A stretch of 6,950 nucleotides of DNA from an uncultured Bacteroidota bacterium (GTDB lineage: Bacteria > Bacteroidota > Bacteroidia > Chitinophagales > Chitinophagaceae): NCBI GenBank assembly GCA_946479055.1, contig CAMLEX010000265.1, positions 1-6,950 of the forward strand, given 5' to 3'. The notes below the pieces were generated by a model that saw only the letters and a program-made list of their open reading frames with translations, had not been told where the DNA came from and searched no databases. Both the position numbers and the translations under genes were made by a program. Below, piece by piece: positions 1 through 6,338 of the stretch (positions are counted from its first letter, which is position 1; each line of letters starts with the position of its first letter).

Positions 1-85
1 ATCAATCAGAATATAAATGCAGAAAATACCGATACTTAGTGCATATATATGCGTCTTATAATGCATAATTGCCTGAACAGGCAAC

Positions 86-107
86 AAAAAACCCCGCTCT
101 TGCGGGG
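86..107 (-). terminator. Intrinsic terminator of the beta-barrel gene
   Basis: Read on the minus strand, a perfect 6-bp GC-only stem (GCCCGC-class, arms at 92-97 and 102-107 on the plus strand, CCCCGC/GCGGGG) with a 4-nt loop is followed directly by six T residues (plus-strand A run 86-91). It begins about 33 nt after the stop codon of the minus-strand gene at 140-622, exactly where its terminator is expected. The plus-strand reading has only a broken T stretch, so I orient it to the minus strand. Confidence 0.85.
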
Positions 108-139
108 CTGTATTATTCTTTTGCAGGAATTTTAAATCA

Positions 140-622
140 TCAAAAGGTAAATCTTGCGGTAAAGCCGATAGCGGCAGGTTCAAAATTTATATCACTGACA
201 AGGTTGAGCTCTGGTTTCCAATCCAGCGATAAATTAAGCGGCAGATTGGCAAATTTATAATCGAGACCAAGTACTCCCATGGCGCCTACATTTACATCCG
301 TCTCATTTTTATTTTTATTGGGATTCCATGTTTTTACAAAACCAAGATAGCCGCCGCCGCCATAAAACCATTGCAGTCCCTCCGTGCTGAAAGGCTTATG
401 AATTTCATATAATGCACCAATGGCAAGCGGGTCTCCAAATGAAAACAAAGCTTCAATAGCTGATCGCTCATTCAAAAAATGTTTAAGTGAAATAGAGTTA
501 TTGACCATTGCTTGTGCGCTGCTAAGCCTTACACCAACTCCTGTTTTGTAAGCCTGGGCCGATGCTGTAGTAGTAAATGCGATGGCTGCAATAAACAAGG
601 AAATGGAAATTATTTTTTTCAT
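140..622 (-). CDS. Small secreted protein, probable outer-membrane beta-barrel
   Basis: A 160-residue protein that I cannot assign to a named family. Residues 1-22 form a typical signal peptide: KK after Met, a hydrophobic core ISISLFIAAIAF, and an ASA-Q cleavage site near residue 22. The mature part is rich in Gly and aromatic residues with alternating polar/nonpolar stretches (for example around residues 85-96 and 110-123) and ends in FTARFTF. A terminal Phe is the usual C-terminal signal of outer-membrane beta-barrels. About 138 mature residues would suit an eight-stranded barrel such as the OmpA/OmpW or PorT-like folds; that is inference. The start at 622 places the signal peptide correctly. 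The gene is monocistronic, divergent from nhaA and closed by its own terminator. It could also be a periplasmic beta-rich protein. Its function is unknown, and nothing ties it to its antiporter neighbour beyond sharing the intergenic region. Confidence 0.8.
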   Translation of the reverse strand: MKKIISISLFIAAIAFTTTASAQAYKTGVGVRLSSAQAMVNNSISLKHFLNERSAIEALFSFGDPLAIGALYEIHKPFSTEGLQWFYGGGGYLGFVKTWNPNKNKNETDVNVGAMGVLGLDYKFANLPLNLSLDWKPELNLVSDINFEPAAIGFTARFTF

Positions 623-648
623 GGTGATTTATTTTGTTGTTAGTTAAC

Positions 649-679
649 GAAAAATAGTGCCAGCGAAGTCTAAAGGAAA
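649..679 (-). promoter_or_regulatory. Possible Bacteroidota-type promoter of the beta-barrel gene
   Basis: On the minus strand, TATTTTTC (649-656) matches the Bacteroidota -7 box TAnnTTTG at five of six fixed positions. It is preceded after 19 nt by TTTC (676-679), one base off the -33 TTTG. It would give a leader of roughly 20 nt before the ATG at 622. Each box carries a mismatch and the region is A/T-rich, so this is a tentative call. Confidence 0.3.
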
Positions 680-743
680 TGTAAAAGTCGTTTAATAGTA
701 CTAAGACAATTCAAAAAGTGGCAACCCTATTTTTCAGAACCCT

Positions 744-751
744 TATTTTCG
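744..751 (+). promoter_or_regulatory. Weak candidate -7 box for nhaA
   Basis: TATTTTCG at 744-751 differs at one fixed position from the Bacteroidota -7 consensus TAnnTTTG and would place transcription start about 20 nt before the TTG start codon of nhaA. No TTG-type -33 box sits at the expected distance. A second similar sequence, TATTTTTC at 728-735, is equally unsupported. Listed only because it is the best-placed candidate. Confidence 0.2.
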
Positions 752-775
752 TGACTTACAAAGTAAAGCTACCAA

Positions 776-1972
776 TTGAAAATTACCAGGCTACTCAAAG
801 AATTTTTAGAAAGTGAAAAAGCCGGCGGAGTAATACTGCTGGTTTGCACGGTTATCTCTTTATTCATTGCCAACAGTCAATGGGGCAGTACGTATATTGA
901 GTTCTGGCATCGTCACGCAGATCTTTCTTTTGCTTCCGTTAAGCTTAATTATTCTGTTGAACATTGGGTGAATGATGGCCTGATGGCGATTTTCTTTTTA
1001 TTGGTTGGCCTTGAAATAGAACGTGAGCTGTATGCCGGTGAATTAAAAGACCTGAAAGTAGCTGCATTACCAATAGCTGCGGCTATCGGCGGTATGCTGA
1101 TTCCTGCGGCTATTCATTTTCTGTTCAACCAGGAAACTGTTACCCAATCAGGATTTGGTATACCTATGGCAACAGATATTGCTTTCGCTTTAGGAATGCT
1201 GGCATTATTAGGGAACCGTGTGCCTTTCTCTTTAAAAATATTTCTAACCGCATTAGCTATTATTGATGACCTGGGAGCTATACTCGTCATTGCTATCTTT
1301 TATAATGATGGTATATCCTGGGCCTATCTTTTAACAGCATTGGGAATATTTGCCGGTTTGTTTGTTCTTGGAAAATTAAAAGTATACAACCTGGTATTTT
1401 ATATTATCCCAGGCATCGTCATGTGGTATTGTATGCTTCAATCGGGTATTCATGCTACTATCACGGGAGTACTGCTGGCTTTCGCAATTCCATTCGGTGG
1501 TTCTGGCCCAAAAAGTCCATCCTACAGGTTGCAGCATTTTCTTCACAAGCCGGTTGCTTTTATTATTCTTCCCATTTTTGCTTTAGCTAATACGGCTTTG
1601 GTATTATCAAACGGCTGGGTAAACGAGCTAACAACCAATAATAGTCTTGGCATTATCCTGGGTCTATTGATCGGTAAACCTGCCGGTATTCTTTTATTTT
1701 GTTTTTTATTGATCAAATTCAAATGGGGGAGTTTGCCGCCAGGTATTTCAATGAAACATCTAGCGGGTGCAGGCGTATTGGCAGGAATTGGTTTTACCAT
1801 GTCCATATTTATTGCCAACCTTGCTTTTAAAGACAGCAGTACAATACAGTTTTCAAAAATATCGGTATTGACAGGTTCTGTATTGGCCTGTGTAATCGGG
1901 CTTTTATGGTTGAGAATTACCTTAAAAGAAAACAGGGAAGAAGTAAGTATTGAACAAGGGGACGACAATTAG
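776..1972 (+). CDS. nhaA: Na+/H+ antiporter NhaA
   Basis: A 398-residue inner-membrane antiporter of the NhaA family (E. coli NhaA has 388), which exchanges cytoplasmic Na+ or Li+ for external protons in pH and salt homeostasis. Sequence hallmarks are all present. ATDIAFALG around residues 132-140 carries the ion-site Asp (D134, equivalent to E. coli D133). ALAIIDDLGAI (159-169) carries the essential Asp pair D164/D165. SGIHAT has H226, at the position of the pH-related H225, and GKPAG has K301, at the position of K300. GLEIERE (78-84) and GIGFTMSIFIANLAF (337-351) are also family signatures. The hydrophobic profile fits the usual twelve membrane helices. The frame is closed upstream by TAA at 764-766 and has no ATG before the conserved N-terminus, so TTG at 776 is the likely start. 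It is convergent with the OstA-like gene, with no same-strand partner and no obvious nhaR-type regulator in view. Confidence 0.97.
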   Translation: MKITRLLKEFLESEKAGGVILLVCTVISLFIANSQWGSTYIEFWHRHADLSFASVKLNYSVEHWVNDGLMAIFFLLVGLEIERELYAGELKDLKVAALPIAAAIGGMLIPAAIHFLFNQETVTQSGFGIPMATDIAFALGMLALLGNRVPFSLKIFLTALAIIDDLGAILVIAIFYNDGISWAYLLTALGIFAGLFVLGKLKVYNLVFYIIPGIVMWYCMLQSGIHATITGVLLAFAIPFGGSGPKSPSYRLQHFLHKPVAFIILPIFALANTALVLSNGWVNELTTNNSLGIILGLLIGKPAGILLFCFLLIKFKWGSLPPGISMKHLAGAGVLAGIGFTMSIFIANLAFKDSSTIQFSKISVLTGSVLACVIGLLWLRITLKENREEVSIEQGDDN

Positions 1973-1983
1973 AAAATAAAATT

Positions 1984-2063
1984 AGAACGCTGATTTTTAT
2001 GATCATTAAGATTTTCACAGATAGATCATAACAGATCATAACCATCCTAACAATCTGCGTTCT
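1984..2063. repeat. Imperfect inverted repeat element, copy 1
   Basis: The outer ends AGAACGCTGATT (1984-1995) and AATCTGCGTTCT (2052-2063) are reverse complements at 11 of 12 positions, and similarity continues inward with mismatches (TTATGAT-like blocks against ATCCTAA-like blocks). The right half holds an exact tandem decamer AGATCATAAC (2023-2032 and 2033-2042), followed by a degenerate third unit. It begins 12 bp after the nhaA stop and could fold in RNA of either strand, so it may act as a termination or mRNA-stabilising structure for the convergent genes. It resembles the REP-like palindromes dispersed in many Bacteroidota genomes, which is an impression from memory and not a search. 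Confidence 0.75.
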
Positions 2064-2068
2064 GCCTC

Positions 2069-2124
2069 TCACTCAAACATTTCATACTTTGTTCTGGGCT
2101 TCTTTCTTCCAGCTATCTGAAGCC
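2069..2124 (-). pseudogene. Vestigial copy of the OstA-like gene's 3' end
   Basis: The minus strand here matches the last codons (about residues 645-662) and stop codon of the OstA-like gene at 2239-2295. The copy is not translatable in the same way. The codon matching Trp648 (TGG) has become TAG at 2113-2115, and a 1-nt deletion between about 2093 and 2104 breaks the frame. There is no start signal. It is a fragment carried along by the tandem duplication, not a functional gene. Confidence 0.8.
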
Positions 2125-2144
2125 CATCGGAATGATAATTAAAA

Positions 2145-2295
2145 CAATAAAATTAGACGCTGATTTTTATGATTATGAAGATTTTCGCAGGTAAATCATA
2201 ACAAACCATAACAATCCTAACAATCTGCGTTCTGCCTCTCACTCAAACATTTCATACTTTGTCTTTGGCCTTCTCTCTTCCAGCCACCTGAAACC
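2145..2295. repeat. Direct repeat copy 2 (includes the functional end of the OstA-like gene)
   Basis: This is the partner of the repeat at 1974-2124. Its right part, 2239-2295, is the real 3' coding end of the OstA-like gene, so this copy is probably the original and copy 1 the derivative. Only this copy keeps the open frame to the TGA at 2239-2241. Confidence 0.85.
2155..2233. repeat. Imperfect inverted repeat element, copy 2
   Basis: The ends AGACGCTGATT (2155-2165) and AATCTGCGTTCT (2222-2233) are near reverse complements, with one base missing on the left relative to copy 1. The right half again shows short units of 9-10 nt: AAATCATAAC (2193-2202), AAACCATAAC (2203-2212) and AATCCTAAC (2213-2221). 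It starts 5 bp beyond the stop of the OstA-like gene and, on the minus strand, is followed by a T-rich stretch. It may therefore serve as that gene's 3' structure, as no other terminator is visible there. Confidence 0.75.
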
Positions 2296-4227
2296 CGGCA
2301 ATTGCATTTCCTGGGGGCTTTTTTGTTTAATGGGCCATAGTGTACCGGTAACAGCACTGCGGAATACAACTTTATCCAGTTCCTTATTTTCAAAATAAAT
2401 ATCAATGATATCACATTGCGACTGGTTAATGCCCGTATAAGCACTGTCCTCATCCTGTATATAATAAATACATTCCGCATAGGCTTTGGCTCTGACCGAA
2501 TCTATATTGCCATCAACAAACCACCCATCCATCCGGGCCGATTTTATCTGGTTATAGACATCGTTTTCTAACCTGTTGACCAAAAAACTGTTTTCGAATG
2601 CTTCTACCTTATCAGCTTTTTTGTTTTTTGTAAAAAGAAGGATCGTATCACCAGTGATCTGGCTCTTCTGTGCCCATACTACCGGATCTTTGTACAAACG
2701 AAAAACGGAATCTTTAAAAGAATAAAACATACTATCGCAAACCGATTGCAATGAATCGGAGAATATACGGACATTGCGGTAGGCTTCAAAATAACGGTTG
2801 GTGCTATCTTTTTCATCTATAGCTATAGCTTTTGTTCCTTTGATAGTATCTATTACAAGCGAATCTTTTGTTTCCAACTGATCAGGAAGCCTTCGTGATA
2901 ATACCGTATCCATTGCAATATTCCTGGCACTATCTTTTTCATTGATCTTTACCAGCTTTGTTTCCCTTGCTGTATCAATTACCAGCGAATCTTTTTTTTC
3001 CAGCTTATTGATAGGTCTTTGTGTTAAAAGGGTATCAGCAGGAAGATTTAGAGAACTATCTATTTCGCTAATCGCCATTTTTTTAGTTGTATCTATTAGT
3101 ACACTATCTATTTTTCTTGTTGAATCGGCAAGCCTTTGAGTCAAAAGAGAGTCAGCCAAAATATTTTGAATACTGTCTTTTCCTTTGATGATTGAATCCT
3201 TCGTTACTTTGATCGTATCTATCATCAGTGAAGCTCTGCCAAATTTATCAGTGAGCCGTGCGGAGAAAAGTGTATCCGCCGTTATATATATGGAGTCGTT
3301 TTCCTGCTTTATGATCATCAAAGGCTTTCTTGTTGCTAATACAGCTTCTGTATTCCTGTTTTGATAAATAAGTCCGCCAATGATGGTAGTTCCCTGTGCG
3401 GTGTCAATAATAATAGCGTTTCCTTCTGCCTGGTATACTCCTGTACTATCATCAAATGCTACCCGGTTGGCCCTGATAGATGTTTTCCCATCAATGATCT
3501 CCGGACGTTGTCCAAACTCCGCTTTCCCTGTTTGTTGGTTATAAAAACCTTCTCTTGTCTTAATGATCCGTCCGCTGCTATCCTTAATAATGGTTTGTGA
3601 AATAAATCGTGTTTGTTGTGTAGCTGTATTGTATAATAAAGAGTCAGTTTCAATATTGTAAGCCGGATCTTTCAGCAACACTTTCTTTTTAAAATAAACA
3701 TCTTTCAGATCAGCATAATAATATCCTTCCTGGCTTGTTAGCACAGATTTCTTATTTATTACTTTGCCTCCTTTTTTATAGGTACCGATATTGGTTTCCA
3801 TATCATATTCCAGGTCGGGAGTAGTTAAAGTGGCTTTACCATCCGTCAATTTTACATTTCCATCCAGGTAAGCGAGTTTTGTATTTCCCAGGTAGCGTAG
3901 ATGATTGGCAGTGATATGTGCGGTATCCGAATCAATAATATGTACTTTACCCCAGGCTTCCAGGATATTAGACCTTGAGTTGATCACACAGCTATCACAA
4001 TATAATAAGGCATTGCCTTGCCGCAGTTTTACATCACCAGAAACGATGGTAAGTTTTGTACTGTCGTCAATTGTTTGAAAAACCAGGCTGCGTGTGTTAC
4101 TAAGTATATGCACTCTTTTGGTAGTGTCTTCCCGGGTAACGGTGGTGGTAACCTGTGCAAACACGCCATAGTTGCTAACAAGCAACATAACAACTAAAAA
4201 AAAACGGAAAAAATTAATGTAATTCAT
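2239..4227 (-). CDS. OstA-like protein (LptA/LptD-N related), with internal repeats
   Basis: A 662-residue exported protein of the OstA-like family found in Bacteroidota, related to LptA and the N-terminal domain of LptD, which bridge LPS across the periplasm. Residues 1-24 form a signal peptide ending near VFA-Q. Residues about 40-310 show the repetitive beta-rich pattern of OstA folds (IVSGDVKLRQGNALLYCDS, YLDGNVKLTDGKATLTTPD, GYYYADLKDVYFKKKVLL). Residues 311-473 are four tandem units of 39-42 residues rich in Asp, Ser and Thr. Residues about 474-630 return to OstA-like sequence (FEAYRNVRIFSDSLQSVCDS, TGDTILLF). The C-terminus is PGFRWLEERRPKTKYEMFE. I would expect about 550 residues for relatives, the excess being largely the repeats; this is recalled, not measured. 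It starts 7 bp after the MCE gene stop, so the two are probably co-transcribed. The exact role in LPS transport is inferred from family and neighbours. Confidence 0.88.
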   Translation of the reverse strand: MNYINFFRFFLVVMLLVSNYGVFAQVTTTVTREDTTKRVHILSNTRSLVFQTIDDSTKLTIVSGDVKLRQGNALLYCDSCVINSRSNILEAWGKVHIIDSDTAHITANHLRYLGNTKLAYLDGNVKLTDGKATLTTPDLEYDMETNIGTYKKGGKVINKKSVLTSQEGYYYADLKDVYFKKKVLLKDPAYNIETDSLLYNTATQQTRFISQTIIKDSSGRIIKTREGFYNQQTGKAEFGQRPEIIDGKTSIRANRVAFDDSTGVYQAEGNAIIIDTAQGTTIIGGLIYQNRNTEAVLATRKPLMIIKQENDSIYITADTLFSARLTDKFGRASLMIDTIKVTKDSIIKGKDSIQNILADSLLTQRLADSTRKIDSVLIDTTKKMAISEIDSSLNLPADTLLTQRPINKLEKKDSLVIDTARETKLVKINEKDSARNIAMDTVLSRRLPDQLETKDSLVIDTIKGTKAIAIDEKDSTNRYFEAYRNVRIFSDSLQSVCDSMFYSFKDSVFRLYKDPVVWAQKSQITGDTILLFTKNKKADKVEAFENSFLVNRLENDVYNQIKSARMDGWFVDGNIDSVRAKAYAECIYYIQDEDSAYTGINQSQCDIIDIYFENKELDKVVFRSAVTGTLWPIKQKSPQEMQLPGFRWLEERRPKTKYEMFE
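2809..3297 (-). repeat. Four tandem coding repeats in the OstA-like gene
   Basis: Protein units at residues 311-350, 351-389, 390-431 and 432-473 (minus-strand DNA 3297-3178, 3177-3061, 3060-2935 and 2934-2809) share the pattern DS-x(5)-ADTLL-x-RL-x(5)-KDSLVIDT-x-K, then a variable end of about 12 residues. Units 3 and 4 are the most alike: both contain KDSLVIDT, and both end in EK before the next DS. A partial DS start follows at residue 474, leading back into conserved sequence. The DNA copies are diverged but recognisable, for example AGCGAATCTTTT in units 3 and 4. All units keep the frame, so selection has maintained the length as a spacer or binding segment. Confidence 0.88.
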
Positions 4228-4234
4228 TATCGGT

Positions 4235-5224
4235 TCACTTCGGAACTGTGTCTTTTTTTGATGGCGAAGTTAAAGACCCACCTTTATCTTTCTTCCCAAA
4301 GACGGATAAATTAACGTAGCGTTTAGGGTGTGCCCGCAGATCATCTATCAATATTTCTGCGCTCAATATGGCATCAGTGAGTTTATTATATAATTGTCTG
4401 TCGTTAATCAATGCGCCTAATGTGCCTTCACTGCTGGACATTTTACTCACTGTAGCTTTCAACTGTGTGATGGCTGATTGCAGCGTGTCCATTGTTTGTT
4501 GCAGGTTAAGCTTTGATAATTTTTCGGTGAACTGTTTTGTGTTACTGACGATAGCTGTAATACTGTCGTTATTATTTTTCAAATTTCCAGTGATCGAATT
4601 CACATTATTAAGTGTAGCCGCTAATGCACTGTTTTGCGGATCCAGCATTTTATTCAGCGAATGGGTAGCCATGCTAAGGTTAGCTATGGAATTTTTCAGG
4701 TTTGATTTTGCTCCGGCATCAAATAGAGTATTGATATTGCCAAATACCTTATTGAGTGAATCAAGCGAATTCCTGATCTTGGACAGGGTGGGAGCAACTT
4801 CCGCTGAAAGTCCTCCAAAAAGCCCTTCATCAATCCGGGTGCTTATTATATCACCGTCTTTTAAAAAAGTAGTTGCATCTCCTTTTTCAATAATGATCGT
4901 AGCTGCTGCGAGGCCGCCCAGCGGCGCGGTAATATAGGCGACAGAATTGCTGGGTATATTTACTTTACGGGTAAGGCTGATTGTTACTTTAATACCACTC
5001 ACATTTTTATCCACTTCCTCCATGTCGTATACAGTTCCGACGGTGAGCCCATTGATCTTTACCTCATTTGACTTAGCGAGGGAGCCCAGCTTAGAAAAAA
5101 CGGCATATACTTTTGGCGTAGTATTGAAAAGATCCTTTCCTTTTAAATAATTAAAACCGATAATCAGCAGCCCTAGTGCCACCACCGTTAAAATCCCTAC
5201 TTTAGTTTCGTTATTGATCTTCAT
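4235..5224 (-). CDS. MlaD-like MCE-domain protein
   Basis: A 329-residue MCE (mammalian cell entry) family protein. Such proteins form hexameric rings anchored in the inner membrane that carry phospholipids or other lipids between membranes. Residues 9-25 are a single hydrophobic anchor near the N-terminus (VGILTVVALGLLIIGFNYL). Residues about 37-118 are the MCE domain, with the signature SLAKSNEVKINGLTVGTV (48-65), a GIKVTISL strand, and APLGGLAAATIIIEKG, the pore-loop region. Residues about 140-300 are low in Pro, rich in Asn, Ser and Leu, and likely long helices. The segment near 266-311 (EGTLGALINDRQLYNKL, then HPKRYVNLSVFGKK) is a tail that I recall as typical of Bacteroidota MCE proteins. 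A Lys/Ser-rich end follows. The protein is longer than E. coli MlaD (about 183 aa) because of the helical extension. No permease or ATPase partner (MlaE/MlaF) lies nearby. It is probably first in a two-gene operon with the OstA-like gene. Confidence 0.92.
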   Translation of the reverse strand: MKINNETKVGILTVVALGLLIIGFNYLKGKDLFNTTPKVYAVFSKLGSLAKSNEVKINGLTVGTVYDMEEVDKNVSGIKVTISLTRKVNIPSNSVAYITAPLGGLAAATIIIEKGDATTFLKDGDIISTRIDEGLFGGLSAEVAPTLSKIRNSLDSLNKVFGNINTLFDAGAKSNLKNSIANLSMATHSLNKMLDPQNSALAATLNNVNSITGNLKNNNDSITAIVSNTKQFTEKLSKLNLQQTMDTLQSAITQLKATVSKMSSSEGTLGALINDRQLYNKLTDAILSAEILIDDLRAHPKRYVNLSVFGKKDKGGSLTSPSKKDTVPK

Positions 5225-5249
5225 AAATGAGGTTTCATTTCCAAGGCGC

Positions 5250-5257
5250 CAAATTAA
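5250..5257 (-). promoter_or_regulatory. Possible -7 box for the MCE/OstA-like operon
   Basis: Minus-strand TTAATTTG differs at one fixed base from TAnnTTTG and lies about 26 nt before the ATG at 5224. A promoter is needed here because the terminator at 5296-5325 separates this operon from the amidase. No good -33 box is visible at the right distance, so the exact site is uncertain. Confidence 0.3.
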
Positions 5258-5295
5258 CCAATTATTTTTAAACGTTTTAGAGCATTTTATTATAA

Positions 5296-5325
5296 AAAAA
5301 GGATGAACGGGTGTTCATCCTTTTT
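5296..5325 (-). terminator. Strong intrinsic terminator after the amidase gene
   Basis: A perfect 13-bp stem (5296-5308 with 5313-5325, core GGATGAAC/GTTCATCC extended by five A-T pairs) encloses a 4-nt loop GGGT. On the minus strand the right-hand end runs into seven T residues (plus-strand A run 5294-5300). It lies about 20 nt past the amidase stop codon. The symmetrical A and T runs could also stop plus-strand transcription, but no plus-strand gene ends here. Confidence 0.88.
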
Positions 5326-5344
5326 CGCAACAGTAAATATCATT

Positions 5345-6292
5345 TTAAGGTGTGCCAATAGCCCTCGACTCAATTCTTTGTTTATATGCCCTGAATGCCT
5401 TAACAAGCGCATCAACTGTTTCTTCCTGGCCTTTTTCGCTGTTTAGATATTTTTCCTCTTCTGTATCGCTTAAAAAACCAAGTTCAACTAATATGCTGGG
5501 CATTCCGGTTGCCTGCAAAACCCATATCCCCGTATGATTTCTTTGTTTTACACCGCGGCTGTAGCGTCCACTGGCAACAAATTCTTTTTCAACAAGGTCA
5601 GCCAAATGAAGGCTTTTCTTGAAAAAATTCTGTGCATAAATAAGCATTCTTGCTTTTTCGGCAGGATCCGATGGGTCTGGCAATTCCAGGGTAGAAGTTG
5701 AATCTATCTCACCATAGTCTTCAGGATTATGGTGAACTGCACCCACCTTTGCATCATTTTTGCCAACCGCCCAGATATATGTTTCTGTGCCATGAGCAGG
5801 ATTAGGAGTGGTCCAGTAACGGTATTGAGGTATTTTCTTAGTTACTTTTCTTTTCTTTTTTCCTTTCCCAACATAATAAGTTCTTGTTATATTACCAATA
5901 AAGCTTCTATGCCTGATATCAGGCGCCGAATTGCAATGAATGGCAATAAAAAGATCGCCTCCCGATTCATTGGCAAGCGTTGCACGATACCTGTTATCAT
6001 CTTTTTTATTCTTCTTATTCCCCGGCGCTACATCTCCAGTGCGGGTATAAACGATTTTCATATCAGGAAATTCTTTTTCAAGCACCTTCCCAAACTTTAG
6101 CGCCACATCAAGACTCACATCAGCTTCGGTGGAAAAGCTGCCTCTTGTACCTGCATCAAAACCTCCATGCCCTGGATCAATGATCAGTGTCCTGAGTAGC
6201 GGTGGCTTGGACTGCTGTTTCTGATTTTTGGTAAATGAAAGAAGAAGAATGGAGATACAAACTGGAATTATAAATAAGAGGGTTCGTTTCAT
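5345..6292 (-). CDS. N-acetylmuramoyl-L-alanine amidase (Amidase_3)
   Basis: A 315-residue zinc amidase that cuts the bond between N-acetylmuramic acid and the stem peptide of peptidoglycan, in the AmiA/B/C catalytic class. Residues 4-20 are a hydrophobic export signal or membrane anchor (LLFIIPVCISILLLSF). The Cys at 12 has no convincing lipobox. The catalytic domain spans about 34-305. IIDPGHGGFDAGTRG gives zinc ligand H42, TEADVSLDVALK gives E56, LFIAIHCNSA gives H119, and SILVELGFLSD gives the catalytic E270. All four key residues are present, so it should be active. Between H119 and the C-terminal motifs is an insertion of about 80 residues (126-207). It includes a basic run GKGKKKRKVTKK (143-154) and HGTETYIWAVGKNDAK, which may regulate access to the site. 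There is no SH3 or LysM domain for wall binding. It has its own terminator and is divergent from the LptD-like gene. Confidence 0.95.
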   Translation of the reverse strand: MKRTLLFIIPVCISILLLSFTKNQKQQSKPPLLRTLIIDPGHGGFDAGTRGSFSTEADVSLDVALKFGKVLEKEFPDMKIVYTRTGDVAPGNKKNKKDDNRYRATLANESGGDLFIAIHCNSAPDIRHRSFIGNITRTYYVGKGKKKRKVTKKIPQYRYWTTPNPAHGTETYIWAVGKNDAKVGAVHHNPEDYGEIDSTSTLELPDPSDPAEKARMLIYAQNFFKKSLHLADLVEKEFVASGRYSRGVKQRNHTGIWVLQATGMPSILVELGFLSDTEEEKYLNSEKGQEETVDALVKAFRAYKQRIESRAIGTP

Positions 6293-6338
6293 ATTAGCTC
6301 GTCATGTTTATTTAATGTGTTATTTTAATCTTCACAAA

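Larger units (their letters stand above)
1974..2124. repeat. Direct repeat copy 1 (duplicated intergenic palindrome plus gene tail)
   Basis: This stretch aligns with 2145-2295 at an offset of 170-171 bp. It holds an imperfect palindrome (1984-2063) and then a copy of the end of the OstA-like gene. A 49-bp run (2044-2092) is identical to 2214-2262. Just upstream, about 60 bp carry eight substitutions and one indel. Beyond about 2125 I can no longer align the copies with confidence. The copies are adjacent, so I read this as an old local tandem duplication rather than two independent insertions. Confidence 0.85.

Noticed and set aside
41..82. Small palindromes GCATATATATGC (41-52) and GCCTGAACAGGC (71-82)
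   Set aside because: They are short, not repeated elsewhere in the window, and lie past the terminator near the edge. Without the upstream neighbour I cannot assign an operator or structural role.
69..260. Open frame of 63 codons on the plus strand at the left end
   Set aside because: It runs through the terminator hairpin at 86-107 and is then antisense to the beta-barrel gene, so it is not a plausible gene.
1543..1968. Open frame of 141 codons on the minus strand inside nhaA
   Set aside because: It is fully antisense to conserved NhaA helices, and its sequence shows no recognisable protein pattern.
2217..2480. Open frame of 87 codons overlapping the end of the OstA-like gene on the same strand
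   Set aside because: It is an alternative frame of a supported gene that extends into the palindromic repeat, with Arg/Lys/Asn-rich composition and no export or domain signal.
2809..3297. Possible CRISPR-like or minisatellite array
   Set aside because: The repeats are coding and in frame with units of 117-126 bp, and they show diverged copies rather than identical repeats with unique spacers.
4368..4937. Open frame of 189 codons on the plus strand inside the MCE gene
   Set aside because: It is antisense to a well-supported MCE coding region, has a Cys/Ser/Leu-rich composition typical of reversed reading, and lacks a domain or upstream signal of its own.
5729..6100. Open frame of 123 codons on the plus strand inside the amidase gene
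   Set aside because: It is antisense to the catalytic domain, whose motifs are all intact, so it is a by-product of the coding strand.
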